From: DASSUW01 sp963803335
GTDB lineage: Bacteria > Actinomycetota > Thermoleophilia > Solirubrobacterales > Solirubrobacteraceae
Direction: 5' to 3'
Assembly: GCA_963803335.1 (NCBI GenBank)
Contig: CAWDME010000008.1
Location: 62,001 to 126,000 of the forward strand
DNA length: 64,000 nucleotides
This document shows, one piece after another, positions 15,020-23,271 of the stretch. How positions within the stretch are numbered: position 1 is the stretch's first letter; every line of letters starts with the position of its first letter. The translations under genes were made by a program, and so were the position numbers. The notes under the pieces are model-generated. The model was not told where the DNA came from and did not search any database. It worked only from the letters and a program-made list of their open reading frames with translations.

Positions 15020-16312
15020 ATGGCGCGCCCGCTCGACCGCGAAGTCTTCGCGCTCGCCCTGCCCGCGCTCGGCGCGCTGGCGGCCGAGCCGCTGTACGTG
15101 CTCGTCGACACCGCGATCGTCGGCCACCTCGGCACCACGCAGCTGGCCTCGCTGGCGATCGCCGCCACGGTGCTGAGCACCGCCTTCACGATCTTCAACT
15201 TCCTCACCTACGGCACCACCGCGCAGGTCGCGCGCCTGCACGGCGCCGGCCGGGACGGGGAGGCGGCGGCGCTCGGCTCGCAGGCGCTGTGGCTGGCGGC
15301 CGCGATCGGGCTGGCGCTGCTGGCGCTGGTTGTGCTGTTCGCGCCCGCCGCGGTGACGCTGATGGGCGGCGAGGGCGAGGTCGCCGACGGCGCCGTGCTC
15401 TACCTCCGCCTGGCCGCGCTCGGCTCGCCGTTCTTCATGCTCGCCACCGCCGGCCAGGGCTTCCTGCGCGGGATGGGCAACCTCCGGACCCCGCTCGTCA
15501 TCCTCGTGATCGCGCACTCGGTCAACGTCGTGCTCGAGCTGCTGTTCGTCTACGGCTTCGACTGGGGGCTCGCCGGCTCCGCGTGGGGCACGGTCATCGC
15601 GCAGGTCGGCATGGGGCTCGCCTTCGTGGCGGTGCAGCGGCGCGCGGGCTTCGAGCCGCCGCAGCTCGCGAAGATGCGGCCGCTGATGCGGATCGGGTCG
15701 GAGATCGCGGTGCGCACGAGCGCGCTGCTCGGCTCGTTCCTCGTCGCATCGGCGGTGCTCGCGCGCGTGGGTCCGGCCTCGCTCGCCGCCCACCAGATCG
15801 CCTTCCAGCTGTTCGTGTTCCTCGCCCTCGTGCTCGACGCGCTGGCGATCGCCGCGCAGGTGATGGTCGGGCGGCTGCTCGGGGCCGGCGACGCCGCTCG
15901 CGCCCGTGCGGCGGCGACGCGCGTGATCCTGTGGTCGGTCGTGGTGGCGACCGCGTTCGGCGTCGTGCTCGCGGCGCTCGGCGACGTGATCCCGCGCGCC
16001 TTCACCGACGACGAGGCCGTGGTGCAGCAGGCGCAGGAGATCTGGTGGCTGTTCGCGGCGCTGATGCCGGTCAATGGCGCGGTGTTCGCGCTCGACGGCA
16101 TCCTGATCGGCGCCGGCGACACGCGCTTTCTGATGTGGGGGATGCTGGCCGCCGCCGCCGTGTACGTCCCGATTGCGCTGCTCGCGCTCCACCAGGGCTG
16201 GGGGATCGTCGGCGTCTGGTGGGGCCTGGCGGGGCTGATCGCCGTCCGGGCGCTGACCTGCGGGGCGCGGTTCCTGGGCAGTCGGTGGGTTCTCACCGGG
16301 GCCCCGGCGTAG
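15020..16312 (+). CDS. MATE-family efflux transporter (DinF-like)
   Basis: Multidrug and toxin extrusion family protein of 430 aa with twelve predicted hydrophobic helices in two homologous bundles. The N-terminus (ALALPALGALAAEPLYVLVD then TAIVGHLG) is the classical MATE/DinF start with the conserved cation-site Asp in helix 1, and FLRGMGNLRTPLVI is the family loop after helix 5. It should export organic cations or other compounds in exchange for Na+ or H+. It stands alone; a small membrane protein begins 16 bp after its stop and may be co-transcribed. The divergent neighbour is the inactive alpha/beta hydrolase, 70 bp away. Confidence 0.9.
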   Translation: MARPLDREVFALALPALGALAAEPLYVLVDTAIVGHLGTTQLASLAIAATVLSTAFTIFNFLTYGTTAQVARLHGAGRDGEAAALGSQALWLAAAIGLALLALVVLFAPAAVTLMGGEGEVADGAVLYLRLAALGSPFFMLATAGQGFLRGMGNLRTPLVILVIAHSVNVVLELLFVYGFDWGLAGSAWGTVIAQVGMGLAFVAVQRRAGFEPPQLAKMRPLMRIGSEIAVRTSALLGSFLVASAVLARVGPASLAAHQIAFQLFVFLALVLDALAIAAQVMVGRLLGAGDAARARAAATRVILWSVVVATAFGVVLAALGDVIPRAFTDDEAVVQQAQEIWWLFAALMPVNGAVFALDGILIGAGDTRFLMWGMLAAAAVYVPIALLALHQGWGIVGVWWGLAGLIAVRALTCGARFLGSRWVLTGAPA

Positions 16313-16328
16313 TACCTTGCGCGCCCCG

Positions 16329-16706
16329 ATGTTCCGTCGCGCCCTGCTCGTCGTTCTCGTCTGCGCGCTGCTCGCGCCGGCCGCCGCGTCGGCGCAGGGT
16401 GGCGCGTTCGGGCCGCTGCCGCAGGCCGCGCCGACCGCGACGCCGACGCCGGATCAGTCCAGCGACAGCCTCACCAGCGACCTCGGCGGGCGCAACACGC
16501 TGTTCGTGATCATGGGCGGCCTGCTGATCGCCTTCATCGGCATCGGCGTGTTCATCTCGCGCGATGCGCGACGCGCGCTGCCGAAGGACCACCGGCCCGA
16601 TCACCGCCTGCGCGAGGAGGGCCCGCACGCGCACAAGCGGCAGGCGAAGGCCCGCGCGCGCCAGCGCACCAAGGCGCAGAAAGTGGCTCGACGCAAGAAC
16701 CGCTGA
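16329..16706 (+). CDS. Small secreted/membrane protein with basic tail
   Basis: 125-aa protein of unknown function. Residues 1-22 form a signal peptide (FRRALLVVLVCALLAPAAAS), then a Pro/Thr-rich external segment, one transmembrane helix at about 56-76 (NTLFVIMGGLLIAFIGIGVF), and a strongly basic cytoplasmic tail rich in Lys, Arg and His ending in QKVARRKNR. The topology (short outside loop, single helix, polycationic tail) recalls small actinobacterial membrane proteins that bind nucleic acid or anionic lipid, but that is only suggestive. It begins 16 bp after the MATE gene. Confidence 0.65.
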   Translation: MFRRALLVVLVCALLAPAAASAQGGAFGPLPQAAPTATPTPDQSSDSLTSDLGGRNTLFVIMGGLLIAFIGIGVFISRDARRALPKDHRPDHRLREEGPHAHKRQAKARARQRTKAQKVARRKNR

Positions 16707-16713
16707 GGCGTAT

Positions 16714-16733
16714 TCTCTGACCTAGGTCAGAGA
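16714..16733. promoter_or_regulatory. Perfect 20-bp palindromic operator at MarR-GNAT start
   Basis: TCTCTGACCTAGGTCAGAGA is a perfect palindrome ending 1 bp before the ATG of the MarR-GNAT gene. A -10-like TATTCT (16711-16716) overlaps its left end. MarR dimers bind such 16-20 bp palindromes, so this is a likely autoregulatory operator covering the transcription and translation start. Confidence 0.8.
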
Positions 16734-16734
16734 C

Positions 16735-17589
16735 ATGGACGAGATCGCCGAGGTTCGGAGCTTCAACCGGCTGGTCACCCGGCAGGCGGGTGTGCTCAAC
16801 GACCGCTACATCGGTCGCCGCCCGCTCGGCGAGCTGCGCGTCCTGTTCGAGATCGGAGCCGAAGGCGCCACGCCGCGCGACGTCCGGGTCCGCCTCGGCC
16901 TCGACTCCGGCTATCTGTCGCGGCTGCTCGGCTCGCTGCAGCGAGCAGGCCTGGTCGCGGTCGCGCCGGACGCCGCCGATCGGCGCACCAAGCGGCTGCG
17001 CCTCACGCGCGCCGGGCTGGCGAAGCTGCGCCAGCTCGACCGGACCGCCGACGAGTTCGCGGCCGCCGTCCTGGCGCCGTTGAGCGCCGACGAGCGCGCA
17101 CGGCTGCTGCGCGCCCAGGCCGAGGTGCGGCGACTGACGGCGATCTCGATGGTCGCGATCGAGGAGGTCGACGCGCGCTGCTCGGACGCCCGCTGGTGCC
17201 TCGAGCACTACTTCGCCGAGCTTGCCGCGCGGTTCGAAGAGGGCTTCGACCCGGGCGAGTGGCCGGTCCACCATCCGGACGTGTTCCTGATCGCCCGGAT
17301 CGACCGCCAGCCCGCCGGCTGCGGCGGCCTCAAGGCCGGCGAGATCGTGCGCATGTGGGTCGACGTCCCGCATCGCGGGCTCGGCATCGCCACGCGCATC
17401 CTCGCCGCGCTCGAGCAGGCGGCGGCGGCCCGCGGGCACGAGACCGTGCGGCTGTACACGAACCGCGCGCTGCCCGAGGCGCAGGCGATGTACCGAAAGC
17501 ACGGCTACACGGAGATCGCGCGCTACTGCGACGACCCGTACGGCGACCACTTCTTCGAGAAGCGGCTCACAGCGGCTTCGGCGGCTTGA
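16735..17589 (+). CDS. MarR-type regulator fused to GNAT acetyltransferase
   Basis: 284-aa fusion. Residues 1-140 are a MarR winged helix-turn-helix (GELRVLFEIGAEGATPRDVR, then LGLDSGYLSRLLGSLQRAGL and wing PDAADRRTKRLRLTRAGL). Residues 160-280 are a GNAT domain with VRMWVDVPHRGLGIATRILA (the R/Q-GxGxG/A acetyl-CoA loop as HRGLGIA) and EAQAMYRKHGYTEIARY. Such MarR-GNAT proteins are known; the acetylated substrate may modulate DNA binding. A perfect palindrome abuts the start codon, so it probably represses itself. The 3' end overlaps the convergent ppk2 gene by 23 bp. Confidence 0.9.
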   Translation: MDEIAEVRSFNRLVTRQAGVLNDRYIGRRPLGELRVLFEIGAEGATPRDVRVRLGLDSGYLSRLLGSLQRAGLVAVAPDAADRRTKRLRLTRAGLAKLRQLDRTADEFAAAVLAPLSADERARLLRAQAEVRRLTAISMVAIEEVDARCSDARWCLEHYFAELAARFEEGFDPGEWPVHHPDVFLIARIDRQPAGCGGLKAGEIVRMWVDVPHRGLGIATRILAALEQAAAARGHETVRLYTNRALPEAQAMYRKHGYTEIARYCDDPYGDHFFEKRLTAASAA

Positions 17590-18340
17590 TGCCGTGGCGG
17601 CGCATGCCGTCCTCGCACGCCGCGATCACCGTCTCGACCACCTTGACGCGGGCGTAGCGCTTGGAGTCGGCCTCCACCAGCGTCCACGGCGCGTTCTCGC
17701 GGTCGGTCTGCTCGATCATGTCCTCGACCGCGCGCGTGTAGGCGCGGCGCTTGGAGCGGTTGCGCCAGTCCTCGTCGGTCAGCTTCCAAGTGCGCAGCGG
17801 GTCGTTCGCGCGGCGCTCGAAGCGCTTGAGCTGCTCCTTGGAGGAGATGTGCAGCCAGAACTTGACGAGGATCGTGCCCTCCTCGGTGAGCATGCGCTCG
17901 AAGTCGCGGATCTCCTCGTAGGCGCGCTTCCACGCCGCCTTGTCGGCGAGGCCCTCGACGCGCTCGACGAGCACGCGGCCGTACCAAGAGCGGTCGAGCA
18001 CGGCCATGCCGCCCCAGCCGGGCAGCGCCGGCCAGAAGCGGCCGAGCCAGTGGTGGCGCTTCTCGTCGAAGCTCGGCGCCGCGAACTGGCGCACGCGCGC
18101 GTGGCGAGGGTCGAGCGGCGCCACGAGGCGCTTGATCGCGCCGCCCTTGCCGGACGCGTCCCAGCCCTCGAAGACCACGCACAGCGGCGGCCCGATCTCA
18201 TTGCCGTCGATCTGCCCGCCGAGCGCGAGCCGGAGCTGCAGCAGCCGCGTCTGCGCGGCCCCGAGCTTCGCCGCCTCCTCCTCGCGGCTCAGCTTGAGGT
18301 TCAAATCCAGTTCATCGAGGCGGGTCACAACTAACATCAT
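17567..18340 (-). CDS. ppk2: Polyphosphate kinase 2
   Basis: PPK2-family kinase of 257 aa that phosphorylates nucleoside mono- or diphosphates with polyphosphate. Walker A is GWDASGKGG (59-67), Walker B region VLDRSWYGRVLVERVEG (about 118-134), and the lid motif KFWLHISSKEQLKRFERR follows. The length fits a single-domain PPK2; the class (ADP or AMP phosphorylating) cannot be fixed by eye. AAAGGA lies just upstream of a double ATG at 18340/18337, so it appears to be translated from a normal leader. That Shine-Dalgarno sequence lies over the presumed ileS start codon on the opposite strand, which places the ppk2 promoter inside ileS. Confidence 0.92.
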   Translation of the reverse strand: MMLVVTRLDELDLNLKLSREEEAAKLGAAQTRLLQLRLALGGQIDGNEIGPPLCVVFEGWDASGKGGAIKRLVAPLDPRHARVRQFAAPSFDEKRHHWLGRFWPALPGWGGMAVLDRSWYGRVLVERVEGLADKAAWKRAYEEIRDFERMLTEEGTILVKFWLHISSKEQLKRFERRANDPLRTWKLTDEDWRNRSKRRAYTRAVEDMIEQTDRENAPWTLVEADSKRYARVKVVETVIAACEDGMRRHGIKPPKPL

Positions 18341-18347
18341 CCGTCCT

Positions 18348-21300
18348 TTGCCGCGCCCGTTGCCACCAAAGCCGGATTTTCCGAAGCTCGAGGAGGAGGT
18401 TCTCGAGCGCTGGCGCGAGCGCGACGTCTTCAACGAGTCGATGCGGCGCCGCGAGGGCGGAGAGCGGTTCGTCTTCTACGAGGGGCCGCCGACGGTCAAC
18501 GCCCCGCCCGCCGCGCACCACGTGCTCGCCCGCGTGTTCAAGGACATCTTCCCCCGCTACCAGACCATGCGCGGGCGCTACGTCGAGCGCAAGGGCGGCT
18601 ACGACTGCCACGGCCTGCCGGTCGAGATCGCGGTCGAGCAGAAGCTCGGCTTCGAACGCAAGTCCGACATCGAGGACTACGGCATCGCCGAGTTCAACCA
18701 GCAGTGCCGCGAGTCGGTGTTCGAGTGCCTCGAGGAGTGGAACCGGCTGACCGAGCGGATCGGCTACTGGGTCGACCTCGAGGGCGCGTACCGGACGCTC
18801 GACACGAGCTACATCGAGTCGGTCTGGTGGGCGCTGAAGACGATGTGGGACCGTGACCTGCTCTACGAGGGCTACCGCGTCGTCCCGTACTGCACGCGCG
18901 ACGGCACGTCGCTCTCGTCGCACGAGGTCTCCGACGGCTACGAGGACGTCGAGGACCCCTCGGTCTACGTCAAGTTCCCGGTGACCCGCCCGGCCGGCGT
19001 GCTGCGCGACGGCGACACGCTGCTCGTCTGGACCACGACGCCCTGGACGCTCGTGTCCAACGCCGCCGTCGCCGTCGACCCGGACCTGAGCTACGTGCGC
19101 ACGGACGAGGGCTACGTGCTGGCCGAGGCGCTCGTGCCGCGCGTGCTCGGCGAAGGTGCGACGGTGGTCGACCGCTTCCGCGGCGCCGACATGCTGGGCG
19201 CCGGCTACGAGCCGCCGTTCCCGTTCATCCCCGCGGCCGAGTACGGCGACAAGGGCCACACCGTCCTCCCGGGCGATTTCGTCACGGCCGAGGACGGCAC
19301 CGGCGTCGTCCACACCGCGATCGCGTTCGGCGAGGACGACTTCCGGCTCGGCGCCGAGCAGGGGCTGAACGTCGTCAACCCCGTACGGCTCGACGGCACC
19401 TACGACGAGCGGATCGGTCCCTACGCCGGGCGCTGGGTCAAGGACGCCGACGCGGACCTGGTCGAGGACCTGCGCTCGCGCGGGCGGCTGCTGCGTGCCG
19501 AGACCTACCTGCACGCCTATCCGCACTGCTGGCGCTGCGGCACGCCGCTCATCTACTACGCCAAGCCGTCCTGGTACATCCGCACGAGCCAGTTGCGCGA
19601 CCGGCTGCTGGCGGCCAACGAGAGCGTCGACTGGCACCCGGAGCACATCAAGCACGGCCGCATGGGCAGGTGGCTGGAGAACAACGTCGACTGGGCGCTG
19701 TCGCGCGAGCGCTACTGGGGCACGCCGCTGCCGGTCTGGCGCAACGCGGCGGGCGAGACGCTGTGCATCGGGTCCCTGGCCGAGCTCGAGCAGCTCAGCG
19801 GCGTCACGCTCGACGACCCGCACCGCCCGTTCGTGGACGACGTCGAGATCCCGTCGCCGACCGGCGGCGAGCCGCTGCGCCGCGTCCCCGAGGTGATCGA
19901 CGTGTGGTTCGACTCGGGCGCGATGCCGTTCGCCCAGCACCACGCGCCGCAGGAGAACCAGGACAAGTTCGAGGCCAACTTCCCGGCCGACTACATCTGC
20001 GAGGCGATCGACCAGACGCGCGGCTGGTTCTACTCGCTGCTCGCCATCTCGACGCTGCTGTTCGATCAGTCGCCGTACCGGACGTGCGTGGTGCTCGGGC
20101 ATCTCGCCGACCCCGAGGGCAAGAAGATGTCCAAGTCCCTCGGCAACATCGTCGTGCCGTGGGACGTGATCAACCAGCACGGCGCCGACGCGTTCCGCTG
20201 GTACTTCTTCACCGCCAAGCAGCCGTGGGACGGTTACCTGTTCAACTCCGACACGGTTGGAGAGTCGGTCCGCCAGTTCCTGCTGCAGCTGTGGAACACG
20301 TACGGCTTCTATGTCCTGTACGCGAACGTCAACGACGTGTCCGAGCTGGGCGAGCCGGAGACCGAGCTCGACCGCTGGGCGATCTCGCGGCTGCACGCGA
20401 CGACCGAGGTCGTGCGCGACCGGCTCGACGACTACGACGCCACGCGCGCCGGCCATGCGATCGCCGCGTACGTCGACGAGCTGTCGAACTGGTACGTGCG
20501 CCGCTCGCGCCCGCGGTTCTGGGACGGCGACCCGGCGGCGTTCGGGACGCTGCACCGCTGCCTGGTCGGGGTTGCGCACCTGCTGGCCCCGTTCTGCCCG
20601 TTCGTCGCCGACGAGATCTACGACAACCTCGACGGCACCGAGCCGAGCGTGCACCTGTGCAACTTCCCAGAGGGCGGTGGGCGCGACCGAGAGCTCGAGG
20701 TGTCGATGGCCGTCGTGCGCGAGACCGTGCGGCTCGGGCTCGCCGCCCGAGGCCAGGCCAAGCTCGGCGTGCGCCAGCCGCTGCACGAGGCGGTCGTGGT
20801 GGCGGCCGGGGCCGAGCGGTCGGCGATCGAGCGGCTCGAGGACATCGTGCTCGGCGAACTCAACGTCAAGCAGGTCCGCTACGTCTCACAGGCCGACGAG
20901 CTCGGCTCCTACGAAGTCAAGCCCAACTACCGCGCGCTCGGGCCGCGCTTCGGCAAGCACATGCCGCAGGTAGCGGGCGCCGTCGCCTCGCTCGACCCCG
21001 CCCACGTGGCGGAGGCGCTGCGCGACGACCGGCCCGTTGGCGTCAACGTCGACGGGCACGAGCATCAGCTCGGGCCGGACGACCTGCTGCTTGCGATGCG
21101 CCCGCTCGAGGGCTACCAGCTCGAGCGCGAGGGGTCGCACGCGGTGGCGCTGGAGCTCGAGCTCGACTCCGACCTGGTCCGCGAGGGCATGGCACGCGAG
21201 ATCGTGCATGCCGTCCAGAACGCACGCAAGACGGCCGGCCTCGAGATCTCCGATCGCATCGAGCTCACACTCGGCGGCGACGAGGAGCTGCTCGACGCCG

Positions 21301-21428
21301 CGCGCGAGCACGAGCAGTACCTGGCCGGCGAGGTGCTCGCCGTCGCGGTGAGCTACGACGGCGCATCCGCGGGCGAGGAGGCGACCGTCAAGGGCCGCCC
21401 CCTGCTGATTGCCGTGCGGCGCGCTTAG
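18348..21428 (+). CDS. ileS: Isoleucyl-tRNA synthetase
   Basis: Class I synthetase of 1026 aa charging tRNA-Ile. The length and sequence are of the longer (IleS2, eukaryote-like) type. Visible: FYEGPPTVNAPPAAHHVLAR (43-62), where the HIGH motif is reduced to AAHH; YDCHGLPVEIAVEQKLG; the editing-domain WTTTPWTLVSNAAVAVDP; WFDSGAMPFAQ; and KKMSKSLGNIVVP near residue 594 (KMSKS). There is no ATG near the N-terminus: homology begins at RPLPPKPDFPKLEEEVLERW, and TTG codons at 18348 and 18360 are the only starts. The start lies 7 bp from the divergent ppk2 start. Its stop overlaps the trxA stop tail to tail. Confidence 0.95.
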   Translation: MPRPLPPKPDFPKLEEEVLERWRERDVFNESMRRREGGERFVFYEGPPTVNAPPAAHHVLARVFKDIFPRYQTMRGRYVERKGGYDCHGLPVEIAVEQKLGFERKSDIEDYGIAEFNQQCRESVFECLEEWNRLTERIGYWVDLEGAYRTLDTSYIESVWWALKTMWDRDLLYEGYRVVPYCTRDGTSLSSHEVSDGYEDVEDPSVYVKFPVTRPAGVLRDGDTLLVWTTTPWTLVSNAAVAVDPDLSYVRTDEGYVLAEALVPRVLGEGATVVDRFRGADMLGAGYEPPFPFIPAAEYGDKGHTVLPGDFVTAEDGTGVVHTAIAFGEDDFRLGAEQGLNVVNPVRLDGTYDERIGPYAGRWVKDADADLVEDLRSRGRLLRAETYLHAYPHCWRCGTPLIYYAKPSWYIRTSQLRDRLLAANESVDWHPEHIKHGRMGRWLENNVDWALSRERYWGTPLPVWRNAAGETLCIGSLAELEQLSGVTLDDPHRPFVDDVEIPSPTGGEPLRRVPEVIDVWFDSGAMPFAQHHAPQENQDKFEANFPADYICEAIDQTRGWFYSLLAISTLLFDQSPYRTCVVLGHLADPEGKKMSKSLGNIVVPWDVINQHGADAFRWYFFTAKQPWDGYLFNSDTVGESVRQFLLQLWNTYGFYVLYANVNDVSELGEPETELDRWAISRLHATTEVVRDRLDDYDATRAGHAIAAYVDELSNWYVRRSRPRFWDGDPAAFGTLHRCLVGVAHLLAPFCPFVADEIYDNLDGTEPSVHLCNFPEGGGRDRELEVSMAVVRETVRLGLAARGQAKLGVRQPLHEAVVVAAGAERSAIERLEDIVLGELNVKQVRYVSQADELGSYEVKPNYRALGPRFGKHMPQVAGAVASLDPAHVAEALRDDRPVGVNVDGHEHQLGPDDLLLAMRPLEGYQLEREGSHAVALELELDSDLVREGMAREIVHAVQNARKTAGLEISDRIELTLGGDEELLDAAREHEQYLAGEVLAVAVSYDGASAGEEATVKGRPLLIAVRRA

Positions 21429-21751
21429 GCGAGCGCGGGCTCGAGCTCGGCCTCGAGGCGCTTGCGGGGCTTGGAGCCCTGGATGCGCGTCGCCTCGGCG
21501 CCGTTGCGGAAGAGGATCATGGTCGGGATCGCGAGGATCCCGAGGCTCGCCGGGGTGTGCGGGTTGGCGTCGATGTCCATCTTCACGATCTCGAGGTCGT
21601 CGCGGTCGGCCGCGATCTCCTCGAGGATCGGGGCGATGACGCGGCACGGCCCGCACCAGGCGGCCCAGAAGTCGACCAGCACGGGCTTGTCGGACTCGAG
21701 GACCTCGGCCTGGAAGGTGGTGTCGGTGACTGCTTTGAGGTTGCCGGCCAT
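21425..21751 (-). CDS. trxA: Thioredoxin
   Basis: Classical thioredoxin of 108 aa, reducing protein disulfides in the cytoplasm. The active site is WAAWCGPCRVIAPIL with WCGPC at about 32-36; the cis-Pro loop is GILAIPTMILFRNG. The start was placed at the ATG 21751 (MAGNLKAVTD), which gives the usual length; a longer frame upstream has no homology. The gene is convergent with ileS with interlocked stop codons (4-bp overlap), and 49 bp downstream of the SpoIIM-type gene on the same strand. Confidence 0.96.
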   Translation of the reverse strand: MAGNLKAVTDTTFQAEVLESDKPVLVDFWAAWCGPCRVIAPILEEIAADRDDLEIVKMDIDANPHTPASLGILAIPTMILFRNGAEATRIQGSKPRKRLEAELEPALA

Positions 21752-21800
21752 CTGCGTCGTTGCTCCTGTTCGCTTTACTTCAGAAAGTATAGCGACCTGG

Positions 21801-22499
21801 CTACCGCGCCAGTGCGAGCAGCAGGTGCGGCGAGACCCAGGTCTCGACGGCCGCGGCGGCGACCAGCACCGGGACCGCGATCGCCACGGTGACGAACGTG
21901 GCGGCCAGGAGATCTTTCCACGCACCGCGGCGCGACGCGATGGTCCAGGCGGCGAGCGGCAGGAACAGCGCGGTCAGCTCCGGCAGCGCGTGCGGGAGCA
22001 GGCCGATCAGCAACACGGCAGGGGACACGCCGAGCTCGCCGGCGAGGTCCGCGGCGCCGTGGCCGAGCGCGTACGCCTGCGTGGAGAGCGAGAACAGGGT
22101 GGCGAGGAGCACGAACCCGATGGCCAGCGGGCCGGCCGCCTCGTGGACCTTGCGCTTGTAGCCGGTGTAGCCCTCGGCGACGGTCGGGAGCGACGAGCCG
22201 GCCATGAAGCCGGCGATGCACGCGAGCGCGTGCAGGGCGAGGACGAGGCCGTTGCGGTACAGGACGAAGGCGAAGTCCGAGAACGAGGCCGGGTACGACA
22301 CGCCGGGGAACTGCACGCCGCTGGGATCCGGCCGCACCAACTCGGCGACCAGCCACACCACGAGCAGCAGCGCGACCGCGACGGCGAGCGCGCCGAGCGT
22401 CCACGGGGCGAGGGTGCGGACGGGAGCGCGGCGCCAGCGCACGAGCGCGTGCCGCGTGTCCGCCCAGCCCTGGACGAACGCGAGCTCTTCTGCCTTCAT
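21801..22499 (-). CDS. SpoIIM-family (stage II sporulation protein M-like) membrane protein
   Basis: 232-aa polytopic membrane protein with five or six hydrophobic segments. The SpoIIM/DUF95 signature is recognisable as LLPHALPELTALFLPLAAW in the C-terminal half, preceded by LVLALHALACIAGFMAGSSL. In Bacillus SpoIIM belongs to the DMP complex with SpoIID and SpoIIP; non-sporulating actinobacteria keep SpoIIM-family proteins of unknown role. A SpoIID-family gene lies 19 kb away at 1256-2644. It follows the glycosyltransferase by 3 bp, so the two are one transcript. Confidence 0.82.
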   Translation of the reverse strand: MKAEELAFVQGWADTRHALVRWRRAPVRTLAPWTLGALAVAVALLLVVWLVAELVRPDPSGVQFPGVSYPASFSDFAFVLYRNGLVLALHALACIAGFMAGSSLPTVAEGYTGYKRKVHEAAGPLAIGFVLLATLFSLSTQAYALGHGAADLAGELGVSPAVLLIGLLPHALPELTALFLPLAAWTIASRRGAWKDLLAATFVTVAIAVPVLVAAAAVETWVSPHLLLALAR

Positions 22500-22502
22500 C
22501 GT

Positions 22503-23246
22503 TCAGGTACTCGGCATTCGGGCGACTTCCCCCGAATCCTCCCACCGGCGCAACCGGAGGGCGGGAACGAGCCACGCGGCCTCGAGCGCAATCCGCGCCG
22601 ACATCTTCGAGCGCCCGTGCTCACGCTCGCGGAAGACGATCGGGACCTCGTCGACGCGGAGGCCGAGCTGGACCGCGCGATAGGTCAGCTCGACCTGGAA
22701 GGCGTAGCCCTGAGAGCGCACGCTGCCGTACTCCAGCGCCTGAAGCGTCGTGCTCCGCCAGGCCTTGAAGCCGCCCGTCAGGTCGCGCACGCCAACGCCG
22801 AGCACGCGCCGCGCGTACGCGCAGCCGCCGCGCGAGACAGCGCGCCGCAGCGGCCCCCAGTCGGCGATGCCGCCGCCCGGCACGTAGCGCGAGCCGAGCG
22901 CCAGGTCGGCGCCGGCGGCAACCCGCTCGAGCAGCCGCGGCAGATCCCCGGGGTCGTGCGAGAAGTCGGCATCCATCTGGACGACGGTCGCCGCGCCGTT
23001 GCCCAGCGCATGGGTGAAGCCGGCGGCATACGCGCCGCCGAGCCCGCCCTTGCGCGGGCGGTGCAGCACCTCCACGTCGTCGTGCGCCGCGGCCAGCCGG
23101 TCGGCGATCGCGCCGGTGCCGTCGGGCGAGCCGTCGTCGATCACGAGCACGTGCGCGTCCGTGGAGGCGCGCACCGCGTGCACGAGCGGCGCGAGGTTGT
23201 CGGCCTCGTTGTAGGTGGGCACGAGGACCCATACCGGCGACAGCAT
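22503..23246 (-). CDS. GT2 glycosyltransferase, polyprenol-phosphate mannosyltransferase type
   Basis: Family 2 glycosyltransferase of 247 aa most like polyprenol-monophosphomannose synthase (DPM1/Ppm1 catalytic domain), which transfers a hexose from a GDP- or UDP-sugar to polyprenol phosphate. Motifs: VWVLVPTYNEADNLAPLV (first strand), VLVIDDGSPDGTGAIAD (DDGSxDGT), VQMDADFSHDPGDLPRLLE (DAD metal site followed by SHDP), and TGGFKAWR. It lacks the C-terminal membrane domain. The start at 23246 sits where homology starts. The gene is divergent from polX with a 25-bp gap containing a symmetric -10. Confidence 0.9.
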   Translation of the reverse strand: MLSPVWVLVPTYNEADNLAPLVHAVRASTDAHVLVIDDGSPDGTGAIADRLAAAHDDVEVLHRPRKGGLGGAYAAGFTHALGNGAATVVQMDADFSHDPGDLPRLLERVAAGADLALGSRYVPGGGIADWGPLRRAVSRGGCAYARRVLGVGVRDLTGGFKAWRSTTLQALEYGSVRSQGYAFQVELTYRAVQLGLRVDEVPIVFREREHGRSKMSARIALEAAWLVPALRLRRWEDSGEVARMPST

Positions 23247-23271
23247 CGGGGCGCGTAGCCTATGCGACCTC
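23247..23271. promoter_or_regulatory. 25-bp divergent promoter with mirror-image -10
   Basis: TAGCCTA (23256-23262) reads as TAGCCT on the plus strand and TAGGCT on the minus strand, offset by 1 bp. Each hexamer is exactly 10 nt from its start codon (polX GTG at 23272, glycosyltransferase ATG at 23246). The gap is otherwise featureless, so one symmetric element may drive both genes with leaders of a few nucleotides at most. Confidence 0.5.

Noticed and set aside
18312..20786. 824-codon open frame antisense to ileS
   Set aside because: No domain, repeat-like VxxR composition; ileS on the other strand has intact class I synthetase motifs.
1256..22499. SpoIID-like and SpoIIM-like genes as evidence of sporulation
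   Set aside because: They are 19 kb apart, with no SpoIIP, sigma or other sporulation genes; both families occur in non-sporulating bacteria.
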